64,000 nucleotides of DNA, taken from the NCBI RefSeq assembly GCF_016919065.1, contig NZ_JAFFQA010000001.1, forward strand, positions 1 through 64,000. Direction: 5' to 3'. Under the pieces are notes generated by a model. It was not told the origin of the DNA, searched no databases, and saw only the letters and a list, made by a program, of their open reading frames with translations. The stretch is from Desulfobulbus rhabdoformis. GTDB taxonomy: Bacteria > Desulfobacterota > Desulfobulbia > Desulfobulbales > Desulfobulbaceae. The position numbers were made by a program, and so were the translations under genes. Positions 52,350 to 61,388 of this stretch are shown here, piece after piece (position 1 is the first letter of the stretch; each line of letters opens with the position of its first letter).

Positions 52350-52455
52350 GTAAGCGATCACGGGACACCGAATCTGCGGTGTTATCGGCCTGTTTGCGTA
52401 CAGGTCGCGGCACAGGCCGATGCCTAGCATCTCCGGCACCCCGTAATCGCTTACA
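52350..52455 (-). repeat. About 110-bp palindromic repeat, copy 3
   Basis: GTAAGCGATCACGGGACACC to GCACCCCGTAATCGCTTAC, with a centre GGCCTGTTTGCGTACAGG. In reverse complement it aligns along its whole length with copies 1 and 2. Confidence 0.85.
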
Positions 52456-52510
52456 GGTTCTAGGTTTAGCTGTATTTTGGGGAATTTCCCAGTGATCGGC
52501 TACTGTTCGA

Positions 52511-52918
52511 TTATTTTGCTTCGATCCAATTTTCCAACCGCAGGCCTTCGACTCTTTCAAACTCACGCATGTTATTTGTGACCAAGATTAAAGATTTGCT
52601 TCGTGCATGACCTGCAATGTGCAAATCATTCACCCCGCTAGTTGTCCCCTTCTTTTCCAGATCCGCCCTGATCTGTCCATAGTGGGCAGCGGCATTATCG
52701 TCATAGGTCAAAACTTCCAAGCGGGATACAAAGTCTTCGACTTTGCGTAGGTTGTGGGAGACCATGGAGCTTTTTTCAGCCCCGTGTAAAAGTTCGGCCA
52801 ACGTAATGGAACTTATGCACATTTGCTCCGCATGATCATTAAAAATGCCTAAAACCTGAATAGGCCGACGCTTGATCACATAGATAACAATGTTAGTATC
52901 CAGCATATATTTCAGCAT
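52511..52918 (-). CDS. vapC: VapC-type PIN-domain toxin
   Basis: 135 residues of the PIN fold. Acidic active-site residues are visible: Asp in YMLDTNIVIYVI, Glu in ITLAELLHGAEKS, Asp in GVNDLHIAGHARS and the NNMREFERVEGL end. VapC toxins cut tRNA (often initiator tRNA) or rRNA. The ATG overlaps the vapB stop by seven bases. Confidence 0.92.
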   Translation of the reverse strand: MLKYMLDTNIVIYVIKRRPIQVLGIFNDHAEQMCISSITLAELLHGAEKSSMVSHNLRKVEDFVSRLEVLTYDDNAAAHYGQIRADLEKKGTTSGVNDLHIAGHARSKSLILVTNNMREFERVEGLRLENWIEAK

Positions 52919-53151
52919 TCAAAGGATTCCCTTTCAGACTGTTCCTGTGAAGCACGTTCCCGCATGAAATCATCCGTTACACCATCTTCAGAAAGAAAGA
53001 AGCTGTCCCATGTATTTTCCACAGGGGAAAGCACTCTATCTTTGCCGACGGTACGCACAACAACTTTCCTCACTCCCTCGGGAAACCTACTATTCAACGG
53101 CAATCTCACCGCTTGGGTTCTATTATTTACAAATACGGTTCCTACATTCAT
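52912..53151 (-). CDS. vapB: VapB-type antitoxin
   Basis: 79 residues. The N-terminal SpoVT/AbrB-like swapped-hairpin pattern (GTVFVNNRTQAVRLPLNSRF then PEGVRKVVVRTVGKDRVLSP) binds DNA; the acidic C-terminus would cover the toxin. ATG at 53151 with GGGAG eight bases upstream. Confidence 0.88.
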   Translation of the reverse strand: MNVGTVFVNNRTQAVRLPLNSRFPEGVRKVVVRTVGKDRVLSPVENTWDSFFLSEDGVTDDFMRERASQEQSERESFEC

Positions 53152-53176
53152 GATCAAATCTCCCTGTTCTTATGGA

Positions 53177-53199
53177 GCTATATAAGCAGAGTATATAGC
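53177..53199. promoter_or_regulatory. Palindromic vapBC operator
   Basis: GCTATATA (53177-53184) and TATATAGC (53192-53199) form perfect 8-bp arms around AGCAGAG. It lies 26 bases upstream of vapB, as expected for autoregulation by the VapBC complex. Confidence 0.7.
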
Positions 53200-53552
53200 A
53201 ACAAAATGTATCGAGCAAGAGTATATTGCCTTGTGTCTTGTGACTTGAATCGTTGCGAGCGTGAGATGGACAGGGGCCCCGGAAAAATCCGTATCACCCG
53301 GTGGACAAGCAAACCGACGCTTGCGCCACCCTACCCAGGGGGATTACATTCTTTTTTCTCGACAAAGATGAATAAGGCGACAACGTTATGGAATAAGGAA
53401 AATCCACGAAGTCACGTCCATCTGGAAAAACGGACACGCCTGATTTCTTGCGATCGCCTCAATGTATCAGTATATTTGGTTCACATTTGTGGCGGGGGAA
53501 AAAAGGGCAAAGAACATGACCCGTTACCTTTACTCAGGGTGGAGGCTTATCG
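53200..53552. other. Gap between divergent toxin-antitoxin modules
   Basis: About 350 bases. It contains CAAGC/GCTTG repeat copy 4 and otherwise unique sequence with no supported gene. Confidence 0.55.
53299..53363 (+). repeat. CAAGC/GCTTG 45-bp repeat, copy 4
   Basis: CGGTGGACAAGCAAACCGAC then GCTTGCGCCACCCTACCC, with the TTCTCGAC tail. It is preceded by GTATCACC, as is copy 5. Confidence 0.88.
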
Positions 53553-53963
53553 ATGACGGATGGATCATCTGATATTCGCTGGAAACAGCGCTTTAGTCAT
53601 TTTCAAAAGGCATTTCTTCTGCTAGAGCAGACTATTGCCATCCCATCCCCTTCCGATGCGGAACGGGCTGGGTTAATACAGTTTTTTGAGATGAGCTTTG
53701 AATTGGCCTGGAAGGTGCTGAAAGATTATCTGCAGGAAGAGGGGTTTCGCGTTGTCAGCCCGAGAGAAACGATCAAACAGGCATTTCAGATCGGGTTGAT
53801 CAGTGATGGCCGCGTCTGGTTGGAGGCCTTGCAGGACCGCAATCTCACAGTTCATACCTATGAAGAAAAAATTGCCTTGGCTGTGGAAGAGAAAATTCGG
53901 GATGGCTATTATCCGGTGCTGGCCGCACTTGTGAAGGATTTCAACGAAAAGGACAGACAATGA
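53553..53963 (+). CDS. HI0074-type HEPN nucleotidyltransferase substrate-binding protein
   Basis: 136 residues, all helical. RWKQRFSHFQKAFLLLEQTI at the start, FEMSFELAWKVLKDYL in the middle and RNLTVHTYEE (the RNxxxH-like motif as RNLTVH) near 92-97 are typical of HI0074. It pairs with the HI0073-type gene that overlaps its stop by ATGA. In related pairs the HEPN protein is the toxin. Confidence 0.9.
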   Translation: MTDGSSDIRWKQRFSHFQKAFLLLEQTIAIPSPSDAERAGLIQFFEMSFELAWKVLKDYLQEEGFRVVSPRETIKQAFQIGLISDGRVWLEALQDRNLTVHTYEEKIALAVEEKIRDGYYPVLAALVKDFNEKDRQ

Positions 53964-54325
53964 GCCATGGTCTCTCCCCGCGCGATATTCAAGAAATAGT
54001 CGGTATTCTCAAAGAGTTCCCAGCTGTTGAACAGGCAATTCTGTTTGGTTCTCGAGCCAAAGGCAATTACAGGCCTGGATCTGATGTCGATATCGCGATC
54101 AAAGGCCAATCCATTGGCCATTCCTGTGTCTCTCGGCTCTCCAGCATGTTAAACGAGGAATCACTGTTGCCGTATTTTTTTGATATCGTTCATTTCGAGC
54201 AGATCAGTGATCCCGATTTAATCCAACACATTGTACGGGTTGGGGAGCCCTTCTACCAGAGATCGAGCTCTTGGGAGAAGGCGGAATCAGTGCCCCACCC
54301 TGGATCCCCGCCTGCACGGGGATGA
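53960..54325 (+). CDS. HI0073-type nucleotidyltransferase (MNT) antitoxin
   Basis: 121 residues. Its GSRAKGNYRPGSDVDIAIKG motif at about 31-50 is complete, and FDIVHFEQI supplies the third acidic residue. The natural C-terminus seems to end near GEPFYQR (residue 101). The last 20 residues, ending HPGSPPARG, are encoded by a GGATTCCCG-type repeat that also supplies the stop codon. Confidence 0.87.
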   Translation: MSHGLSPRDIQEIVGILKEFPAVEQAILFGSRAKGNYRPGSDVDIAIKGQSIGHSCVSRLSSMLNEESLLPYFFDIVHFEQISDPDLIQHIVRVGEPFYQRSSSWEKAESVPHPGSPPARG

Positions 54326-54335
54326 CGGAAGAGCG
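54300..54335 (+). repeat. GGATTCCCG-type short repeat, copy 7
   Basis: CTGGATCCCCGCCTGCACGG then GGATGACGGAAGAGCG. Its GGATGA contains the stop of the MNT gene. Confidence 0.8.
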
Positions 54336-54366
54336 CGGTGGGGTGTGGGGAGGCCCCGGTATCACC

Positions 54367-54411
54367 CGGTGGGCAAGCAAACGGACGCTTGCACCACCCT
54401 ACCCAGGGGGG
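54367..54411 (+). repeat. CAAGC/GCTTG 45-bp repeat, copy 5
   Basis: CGGTGGGCAAGCAAACGGAC then GCTTGCACCACCCTACCC. It follows the GGATTCCCG-type repeat by 32 bases. Confidence 0.88.
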
Positions 54412-54501
54412 CATCTCCCCCCTGATCGCGTACAATCAATTGACTGTAAACTCAAGAAATCTAACACTGTACTTGGGCCACCACCATTGGTGCCCCGAGA
54501 T

Positions 54502-54810
54502 TTAATAATAACTGTAGATCTTATAGGTCGTGGGTGAACCAATCAAGGCGTCCACCTTGCCTTCCAACTCCGCACGTTTCTCATTGGCAAACCAACGCTG
54601 CCAATCTTCCATGGAGCGCCAGGTACTGATAACCACATACTCTTCAGGCTCATGTACATTGCGCAGTGTTTCACCTGAAATATAGCCAGGTTGCTGATTG
54701 GCAATAGTACGAAGCTCCATCAGCAATTCGGACAAGATCGGTAACAGTGAAACATCAAGCCCCTTTCCATGCCGAGCTACCTTGCGTGTCATTATAACCC
54801 GAACGATCAT
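54502..54810 (-). CDS. Antibiotic biosynthesis monooxygenase (ABM) domain protein
   Basis: 102 residues of the dimeric alpha-beta barrel family. RKVARHGKG, QQPGYISGETLRN and EYVVISTWRSMEDWQRWF are the typical strands and helices. Family members include quinol monooxygenases and haem-degrading enzymes; which applies here is unknown. Single gene. Confidence 0.85.
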   Translation of the reverse strand: MIVRVIMTRKVARHGKGLDVSLLPILSELLMELRTIANQQPGYISGETLRNVHEPEEYVVISTWRSMEDWQRWFANEKRAELEGKVDALIGSPTTYKIYSYY

Positions 54811-55008
54811 CAGCCCTCCTTACAACCGGTTTTAGCGATTTAATCTGGCAAACAACCTTCTCTATTTGTGGGAAATAAAAACAAAAATAGTCAGGAAGTC
54901 AACTATAACCGGTCAAGAAATAGCCACTGGGCACTCTAGCTTCACAATTTGGGTTTTCCCGCGACCTCTATTCCAGCTTGAAACGAGACTATGAGTTATG
55001 CCCAACCA

Positions 55009-56304
55009 TCATCCCGCAAAATTTTTCAGGGTCAGCAGTACACCGGCTGCAACCGCAGATCCGATAACCCCGGAGACATTTGGCCCCATGGCATGCATCA
55101 GCAGCATATTCTCTGGATCAGCTTCCATCCCCAGACGATGACTCACCCGAGCCGCCATGGGCACAGCCGAAACACCGGCAGAACCAATCAATGGGTTGAT
55201 TTTGGTCCCGGGAAGCAGGTTCATCAGTTTAGCCATGAGCACACCGGAGGCGGTACCGATGGAAAAGGCAATCACCCCCAGAAAAAGAATACCCAAGGTA
55301 GAGGCGTTTAAAAATTTCTCGGCGGTCATCTGGGCACCAACACCCAACCCCAAAAAGATGGTCACGATATTGAGCAGTGAATTTTGTGCGGTTTTGGAAA
55401 GACGATCAACCACACCACACTCCCGCATGAGGTTCCCGAGCATGAACATACCGATCAACGGAGAGGCTGAAGGTAACAATAAGATAGTCAGCGCAAGAAC
55501 AGTCAAAGGAAAGACAATTTTCTCTATCTTGCCCACATAGCGCATCTGATCCATACGAATCTGCCGTTCCTTTTTGGAGGTCAGCAGACGGACAATCGGT
55601 GGCTGAATAATGGGGACCAGCGCCATATAGCTGTAAGCCGCCACAGCAATGGACCCCAGGAGTCTGGGCGATAGCTGGCTGGATAAAAAGATGGCTGTCG
55701 GGCCATCCGCTCCACCGATAATACCAATGGAAGCGGCATCGAGCAGATCAAAGTCAATGCCCGGCACATACTTGGAAAGGGCCAAGGCCCCAATGAGGGT
55801 GGTAAAGATACCAAACTGGGCGGCTGCTCCCAAAAGCGCTGTTTTGGGGTTGGCCAGCATGGGCCCGAAATCGGTCAGGGTACCTATGCCCATAAAGATG
55901 ATCAGAGGAAAGGCTCCGGATTTAATACCAACGGTATAAATATAATAGAGAATACCACCATGCTCGTTCATCCCTGCCAGGGGAATATTGGAGAGAATGG
56001 CACCAAAACCGATGGGGAGCAACAACAGGGGTTCAAACTCCCGGGCTATGGCCAGGTATAGGAGCAAAATACCTACACCGATCATCAGTAGCCGCCCAAG
56101 CCCTTCTGTCCAGTGCCCATGGGCAGGAAAAATGAACTGGGTAATGCCTGTTGCCTGAATAAACTGGCGCAACATCTCCATCATATCCGGCATAGCCTGC
56201 AGACCAGCCCCCTCCCCTGCCTGCCCAGCGAGTACGCAGGCTAAAGGGCTACAAACAAAAAACACCGCAAGTGCGGTGCTTAAGCTCAGAAGATATTTTT
56301 TCAT
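55009..56304 (-). CDS. Sodium-translocating decarboxylase beta subunit (OadB/GcdB family)
   Basis: 431 residues. The N-terminus has a signal-like helix, then about nine or ten membrane segments. Conserved ion-path motifs are present: [16 protein letters not shown], the central [15 protein letters not shown] with its functional Asp, and the C-terminal [21 protein letters not shown] then [14 protein letters not shown]. It couples decarboxylation of biotin-bound CO2 to Na+ export. The start at 56304 is preferred over the TTG at 56310. The biotin carrier and a gamma-like subunit lie directly upstream; the carboxyltransferase alpha subunit is not in the window. Confidence 0.92.
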   Translation of the reverse strand: MKKYLLSLSTALAVFFVCSPLACVLAGQAGEGAGLQAMPDMMEMLRQFIQATGITQFIFPAHGHWTEGLGRLLMIGVGILLLYLAIAREFEPLLLLPIGFGAILSNIPLAGMNEHGGILYYIYTVGIKSGAFPLIIFMGIGTLTDFGPMLANPKTALLGAAAQFGIFTTLIGALALSKYVPGIDFDLLDAASIGIIGGADGPTAIFLSSQLSPRLLGSIAVAAYSYMALVPIIQPPIVRLLTSKKERQIRMDQMRYVGKIEKIVFPLTVLALTILLLPSASPLIGMFMLGNLMRECGVVDRLSKTAQNSLLNIVTIFLGLGVGAQMTAEKFLNASTLGILFLGVIAFSIGTASGVLMAKLMNLLPGTKINPLIGSAGVSAVPMAARVSHRLGMEADPENMLLMHAMGPNVSGVIGSAVAAGVLLTLKNFAG

Positions 56305-56328
56305 AATCAAAACCGAAACGGTAGAGGC

Positions 56329-56676
56329 TCAGCCAAGAGTGACAAGGACTTGCCCGGCCGTCACCGTTTGGCCTTTACTGACCTCAACGGATTTGACCAC
56401 ACCATCCTCGGTGGCATAGATGGGAGATTCCATTTTCATGGCCTCAAGAATGACCACGGTTTCGCCTTTTTTCACCCGGTCACCTTCAGCACAGAGGACC
56501 TCGTAAATGTTGCCGGGCAGGTGGGTGCGCACCTCAACGGTCTTACCTGAGGCCCCCCCCTCAGCAGCAGGCTGATCGCTTCGCCGGACCTCCGAAACCT
56601 CGCCGGTCTCATCTTCAACCTGGACATGATAGGTAATGCCGTCAACAGTGACTTTGTAGCGGGATATTGCATTCAT
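56329..56676 (-). CDS. Biotin carboxyl carrier protein of the decarboxylase
   Basis: 115 residues. The C-terminal biotinyl domain (about 45-115) carries the lysine in EAMKMES (about 79-85). A Pro/Ala/Gly-rich linker (about 32-46) precedes it. The N-terminal part resembles the C-terminal end of oxaloacetate or methylmalonyl-CoA decarboxylase alpha/gamma subunits (RYKVTVDGITYHVQVED). It lies 25 bases before the beta-subunit gene. Start ATG with AAGGATAAA upstream. Confidence 0.92.
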   Translation of the reverse strand: MNAISRYKVTVDGITYHVQVEDETGEVSEVRRSDQPAAEGGASGKTVEVRTHLPGNIYEVLCAEGDRVKKGETVVILEAMKMESPIYATEDGVVKSVEVSKGQTVTAGQVLVTLG

Positions 56677-56821
56677 AAATCTTTATCCTTCAGTTAACAC
56701 AAGGGACCGGAATACGGTTAGAGTTCACAAATCCCTCAAAGAGAAACTCATACATCCACCCACGTTTTTCCCTGTGACCTGACACCATTCATTTCACAGG
56801 GAAAAACGAGGAAAACGACTC

Positions 56822-57265
56822 TTACCTATTGCGAAAAAATCCGCCTAAGGCTGAACGATTTCTAAAAAATAGGCTACTGGCCCGCCACCCAGAACGTGGA
56901 TTTGCATCTGTAGGCCGTTCCATCTGCGCATACTGCCTGGGAACAACATGCGGACGCAGAGTCGGGGGCGTTAAGGGCATACTCGGTTGCTGTACCTGAA
57001 GTACGGGCCTTGCAGTCTCAGCCTCCCTGCGAGCCCGATGTGCGGCAATGGCTGCGTTAATAACCGCCATGACCCGTTTGATTTCTTCATCGGCACGCAG
57101 CGTATTGAGCTTTTTCTTGGGCACGGCCAGGTATGCAGTTTCCTCTTTTACAGTAAAGGAATGCAATACCCGTGATGCCAATTTGATGACAACAACCAGC
57201 AAACTCAAAAAAACAAACACAAAGCCAATCCCCAGCAGGGTCAGCTTGATACCTTCAACAATCAT
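56822..57265 (-). CDS. OadG-like gamma subunit of the sodium pump
   Basis: 147 residues. One N-terminal membrane helix (about 8-30) has the pattern of OadG (MIVEGIKLTLLGIGFVFVFLSLLV). A cytoplasmic region of basic and proline-rich character follows. The middle (VPKKKLNTLRADEEIKRVMA then VINAAIAAHRARRE) matches the usual OadG helix. It assembles the complex. The last 25 residues are unusual, with FFRNR repeated. Confidence 0.78.
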   Translation of the reverse strand: MIVEGIKLTLLGIGFVFVFLSLLVVVIKLASRVLHSFTVKEETAYLAVPKKKLNTLRADEEIKRVMAVINAAIAAHRARREAETARPVLQVQQPSMPLTPPTLRPHVVPRQYAQMERPTDANPRSGWRASSLFFRNRSALGGFFRNR

Positions 57266-57325
57266 TTTCTTCTCAGCCTCTTAGGTAAAACGACGTTCCC
57301 CCCACTTGCACAAACAACGAAGCAC

Positions 57326-57829
57326 TTACCGCTCCGGGGGATTGGGAACGAGAAGCACCGGTATAGGGCTGTAGCGCAGCACACGCCGAGCCGTCGTCCC
57401 CATGACATCGGAATGGAAAAAACTATGGGTCGATTTTCCTATGACGATCATCTCCGCATTGTGTTCTTCAGCAACCCGCAGGATCTCTTTGCTGGGATAA
57501 GAGCCGCTGACGACGATGATTTCGGTTACAGGTATACGGTTAATGTTATAGGCCTCGATTTCCTCCTCTTTGAATTGCTGCAGCTGCTCCTTCATGGAAT
57601 CGAGCATCTGCTGCATTCCCTCCTGATGAATTTTTTCCGCATCTTCCTCGGAAAGATAGGAATCCATCAGGGAGAGGGCTGAACTGCCCAAGGGGGGGAC
57701 CACATGCACCATCAAAATTCGGGCTTCATAACGGCGTGCCAGGCTCACAGCCATCCGAAAGACAGGACGGGTCTGTTCACCAATATCAGTTGCATAGAGA
57801 ATAGTGTTGACGTCTGGACGTGGGACCAT
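57326..57829 (-). CDS. Universal stress protein (UspA family)
   Basis: 167 residues with the UspA fold: TILYATDIGEQTRPVFRMAV at the start, MLIVHVVPP-like RILMVHVVPPLG, and the nucleotide-binding loop VIGKSTHSFFHSDVMGTTAR with a final GTTARRVLRYSPIPVLLVP. The G2xG9xG(S/T)-type loop is partly altered (Gly-Lys-Ser then GTTAR), so ATP binding is possible but not assured. It lies between the dct operon and the decarboxylase genes. Confidence 0.9.
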   Translation of the reverse strand: MVPRPDVNTILYATDIGEQTRPVFRMAVSLARRYEARILMVHVVPPLGSSALSLMDSYLSEEDAEKIHQEGMQQMLDSMKEQLQQFKEEEIEAYNINRIPVTEIIVVSGSYPSKEILRVAEEHNAEMIVIGKSTHSFFHSDVMGTTARRVLRYSPIPVLLVPNPPER

Positions 57830-57851
57830 GGCGTTTCTCCTTAAAACAGCA

Positions 57852-57885
57852 CAAGCCCGCCATCCTCCAGTGGATGGCGGGCTTG
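57852..57885 (-). terminator. Hairpin terminator after dctM
   Basis: CAAGCCCGCCATCC and GGATGGCGGGCTTG form a 14-bp stem around a TCCAG-type loop. On the minus strand it is followed by TGCTGTTTT. It lies 11 bases after the dctM stop and just upstream of the stress-protein gene. Confidence 0.8.
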
Positions 57886-57895
57886 CAAACAGTCG

Positions 57896-59296
57896 TTAAT
57901 TATAGCCCTGAAGCTTATCGATATATTCCGGCAGAAAAAGTGAAATTTCCGGGATGTAGGTGATAAGCGCAAGAAAAACGAGCAACAGCATGAGCCAGGG
58001 GAACGAGGCTCGAATAACCCAGCCGATACTCTTGCCGGTAATACCGGCGGTGACAAAGAGATTGAGGCCAACCGGCGGGGTCAGCATACCTATCTCCATG
58101 TTGACGACCATGATGATACCCAGATGGATGGGATCAATCCCCAGTTTAACGGCGATGGGAAAAAGAATCGGGGCCATGATCAGCAGAATTGCTGAGGGCT
58201 CCATGAAGTTACCCGCAGCCAGCAGCAACAGGTTGACCACGATCAGAAAGGACCAGGACTCAAGCCCCATCCCCAGGATCATCTCGGCCAGATGGTGGGG
58301 AATTCGTTCGCTGGTCAGCACATGGGCAAAGAGCATGGCATTGGCGATGATGAAGAGCAGCATGATACTCACCTTGGAGGCATCGAGCAGAACCTTCTTT
58401 ACATCCTTATCGCCAACACATTTGGGCAGGGCGATCAGTGACTGCAGGCTATTACGGGCCAGAATGGAACCAAATCCTTCACCCTCTTTTCGCCAGGGGA
58501 TGTGTTTCATCGGACCGATATCACGGTAGCCGAAGATAGCAACGCCAAAGGCATAGATGGCCGAAACAGCAGCAGCCTCGGTGGGGCTTGCGATACCGCC
58601 ATAGATGGAGCCAAGCACGATCACGATCAGCATCAGCCCGCCCATGGCAGAACCCATGGAGCTAAAAACTTCGCGAAAACCTGCCCAGGGGAGTGCTGGG
58701 ATCTTTTTGATGCGGGCAACAATATAGATAGCCAGCATCAAGAGACCGCCCATCAACAGGCCCGGAATAAACCCGGCCATGAACATACGCGCGGCAGACT
58801 CTTCAGTGGCCGCTGCATAGACGAGCATAACAATGGAGGGAGGAATGAGAATACCCAGAGTACCTGCGTTGGTGATAACCCCGGCTGCAAAGCTCTCAGG
58901 GTAGCCCGCGCGAACCATTCCCACGATGACAATGGAGCCGATTGCAGCAACAGTTGCCGGAGAGGATCCGGAAACCGCAGCAAAAATCATACAGGCCATA
59001 ACCGAGGCCATGGCCATTCCGCCGCGAATGTGACCAACGATGCTTAGAGCAAAGCGAATGATACGTTTGGCCACACCACCTGTGGAGAGAAAGGCGGAGG
59101 AAAGGATAAAAAACGGAATAGCCAGCAGAGTGTAATGAGCTGACAACGCCTCAAAAAGTTTCAGGGCAACGGAGGCCAGGGAATCGTCGGAGAAAAAGAG
59201 AATGGTAGAAATACTGGACAGTCCCAGTGCAAAGGCAATGGGCATCCCCAGGAGCATACAAATAAGCAACGTACCAAAGAGCGCTAAAGTGGTCAT
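57896..59296 (-). CDS. dctM: TRAP transporter large permease (DctM)
   Basis: 466 residues with twelve or more hydrophobic segments of the ion-transporter superfamily. Family motifs are LGMPIAFALGLSS near the N-terminus, AAVSGSSPATVAAIGSI at about 110, and NMEIGMLTPPVGLNLFVTAG near 400. It is the Na+-coupled transport subunit. Compared with the common 425-residue form it has about 40 extra residues around 255-300 (GYRDIGPMKHIPWRKEGEG). The start overlaps the dctQ stop by ATGA. Confidence 0.95.
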   Translation of the reverse strand: MTTLALFGTLLICMLLGMPIAFALGLSSISTILFFSDDSLASVALKLFEALSAHYTLLAIPFFILSSAFLSTGGVAKRIIRFALSIVGHIRGGMAMASVMACMIFAAVSGSSPATVAAIGSIVIVGMVRAGYPESFAAGVITNAGTLGILIPPSIVMLVYAAATEESAARMFMAGFIPGLLMGGLLMLAIYIVARIKKIPALPWAGFREVFSSMGSAMGGLMLIVIVLGSIYGGIASPTEAAAVSAIYAFGVAIFGYRDIGPMKHIPWRKEGEGFGSILARNSLQSLIALPKCVGDKDVKKVLLDASKVSIMLLFIIANAMLFAHVLTSERIPHHLAEMILGMGLESWSFLIVVNLLLLAAGNFMEPSAILLIMAPILFPIAVKLGIDPIHLGIIMVVNMEIGMLTPPVGLNLFVTAGITGKSIGWVIRASFPWLMLLLVFLALITYIPEISLFLPEYIDKLQGYN

Positions 59297-59838
59297 GCCT
59301 TACTCCCCCCGTTTTTCAATTCTTCGACAAGTTCCATTGATTCTTTGGCTTCGTCGGCATGACGGAACACGTCGGCTTTCCCGCAGATCACATGCCAGAG
59401 AACAACGAGAAGACGGATGGAAATAAAGACAAATCCAATCACCAGAATGGAGTGCGCCATCCAGGTCGGGATGGGCAGATCTTCAAGATCAATATTAATA
59501 CTTATCATCTGTTGGAGATAATCATACGAACCATAGCCTATCAGGCCGCAGTAGGCCAAAGAGAGCAGGCAGGCAATGGTTGTCAGAATTCTCCGCCCGA
59601 CAGTTGAGAACAATTTAACAAAGGCATCAACACCGATATGCGATCCCTGTTTGATGCCATAGGAGCAGCCAAACAGAACAAACCAGGCCGACAGAAGGAG
59701 AGTTAATTCCTGGGACCAGATAAAGCCGCTGTTGAAGCCAAACCGCATGATCACATCCAGGAATACCAGCCCGGTTGTTGTCACGAGCAGGAGGCAGATA
59801 ATCGCCTCCTCTATCTTGTTGAGCACATGCAGAAACAT
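59293..59838 (-). CDS. dctQ: TRAP transporter small permease (DctQ)
   Basis: 181 residues with four membrane helices. FLHVLNKIEEAIICLLLVTT, then the SQELTLLLSAWFVLFGCSYG motif with IGVDAFVKLF, is typical. It bridges DctM and the binding protein. A GGGGAAAC site precedes the ATG. Confidence 0.93.
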   Translation of the reverse strand: MFLHVLNKIEEAIICLLLVTTTGLVFLDVIMRFGFNSGFIWSQELTLLLSAWFVLFGCSYGIKQGSHIGVDAFVKLFSTVGRRILTTIACLLSLAYCGLIGYGSYDYLQQMISINIDLEDLPIPTWMAHSILVIGFVFISIRLLVVLWHVICGKADVFRHADEAKESMELVEELKNGGSKA

Positions 59839-59865
59839 GAGTTTCCCCTTTTTTTGTTTAAACCC

Positions 59866-59898
59866 GCAGAAGCTGCCCGATTATGGGGCAGCTTCTGC
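59866..59898 (-). promoter_or_regulatory. Stem-loop between dctP and dctQ
   Basis: GCAGAAGCTGCCC and GGGCAGCTTCTGC form a perfect 13-bp stem with a short loop. There is no T-run. Such hairpins after the binding-protein gene usually protect its message from 3' decay, giving more DctP than DctQM. Confidence 0.7.
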
Positions 59899-59919
59899 GA
59901 TGCACATCACCAGTAATTA

Positions 59920-61014
<1,095 letters not shown>

Positions 61015-61026
61015 TCACCCTAGTGG

Positions 61027-61042
61027 AGCAAGAACAGGTCCA
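61027..61042 (-). promoter_or_regulatory. Sigma-54 promoter of dctPQM
   Basis: On the minus strand TGGACCTGTTCTTGCT has GG and GC separated by exactly ten bases, as needed for RpoN. It lies about 110 bases upstream of dctP. The sigma-54 activator DctD is encoded just upstream. Confidence 0.75.
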
Positions 61043-61079
61043 AAACGTGTAAAAACACAGATAATGTATGATTCGAGGG

Positions 61080-61092
61080 AGTTACCGTAACT
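61080..61092. promoter_or_regulatory. Candidate DctD upstream binding site
   Basis: AGTTACCGTAACT is a perfect palindrome with one central base, about 65-75 bases upstream of the predicted sigma-54 start. It is a plausible activator site, although usual DctD sites are longer. The rest of the 470-base gap (60919-61388) shows a CGCCTTTAAGAAAGGCG hairpin at 61138-61154 and a TGTGAAA/TTTCACA palindrome near 61355-61373 after dctD. Confidence 0.5.
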
Positions 61093-61388
61093 ATGGAAAA
61101 AAACAGGTAGGATGAGAATGGGTGGGAATCCCCCCATCGCCTTTAAGAAAGGCGGGAAAATCGGCACAAAACAGCCGAGAAAACGTTTGAGTTTGGGAGG
61201 GATTCTTACGATAGATACGATTATGGGGAAGACAAGGTGAATAAATAGTTTTAACACTCATGGGCAGAACATCTTAAAAAACCGGTAGTGCATTCCTGTT
61301 ACATTGAGGGTCCGTGGATGGCCCGCCTCACCCCATCAAAACTTTGAAAGTGTGTGAAAAATACTTTCACATTATTACATGATACTGC

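Noticed and set aside
46700..54420. CRISPR array suggested by several short repeats
   Set aside because: The repeats are of different families, irregularly spaced by hundreds to thousands of bases and no cas genes are present.
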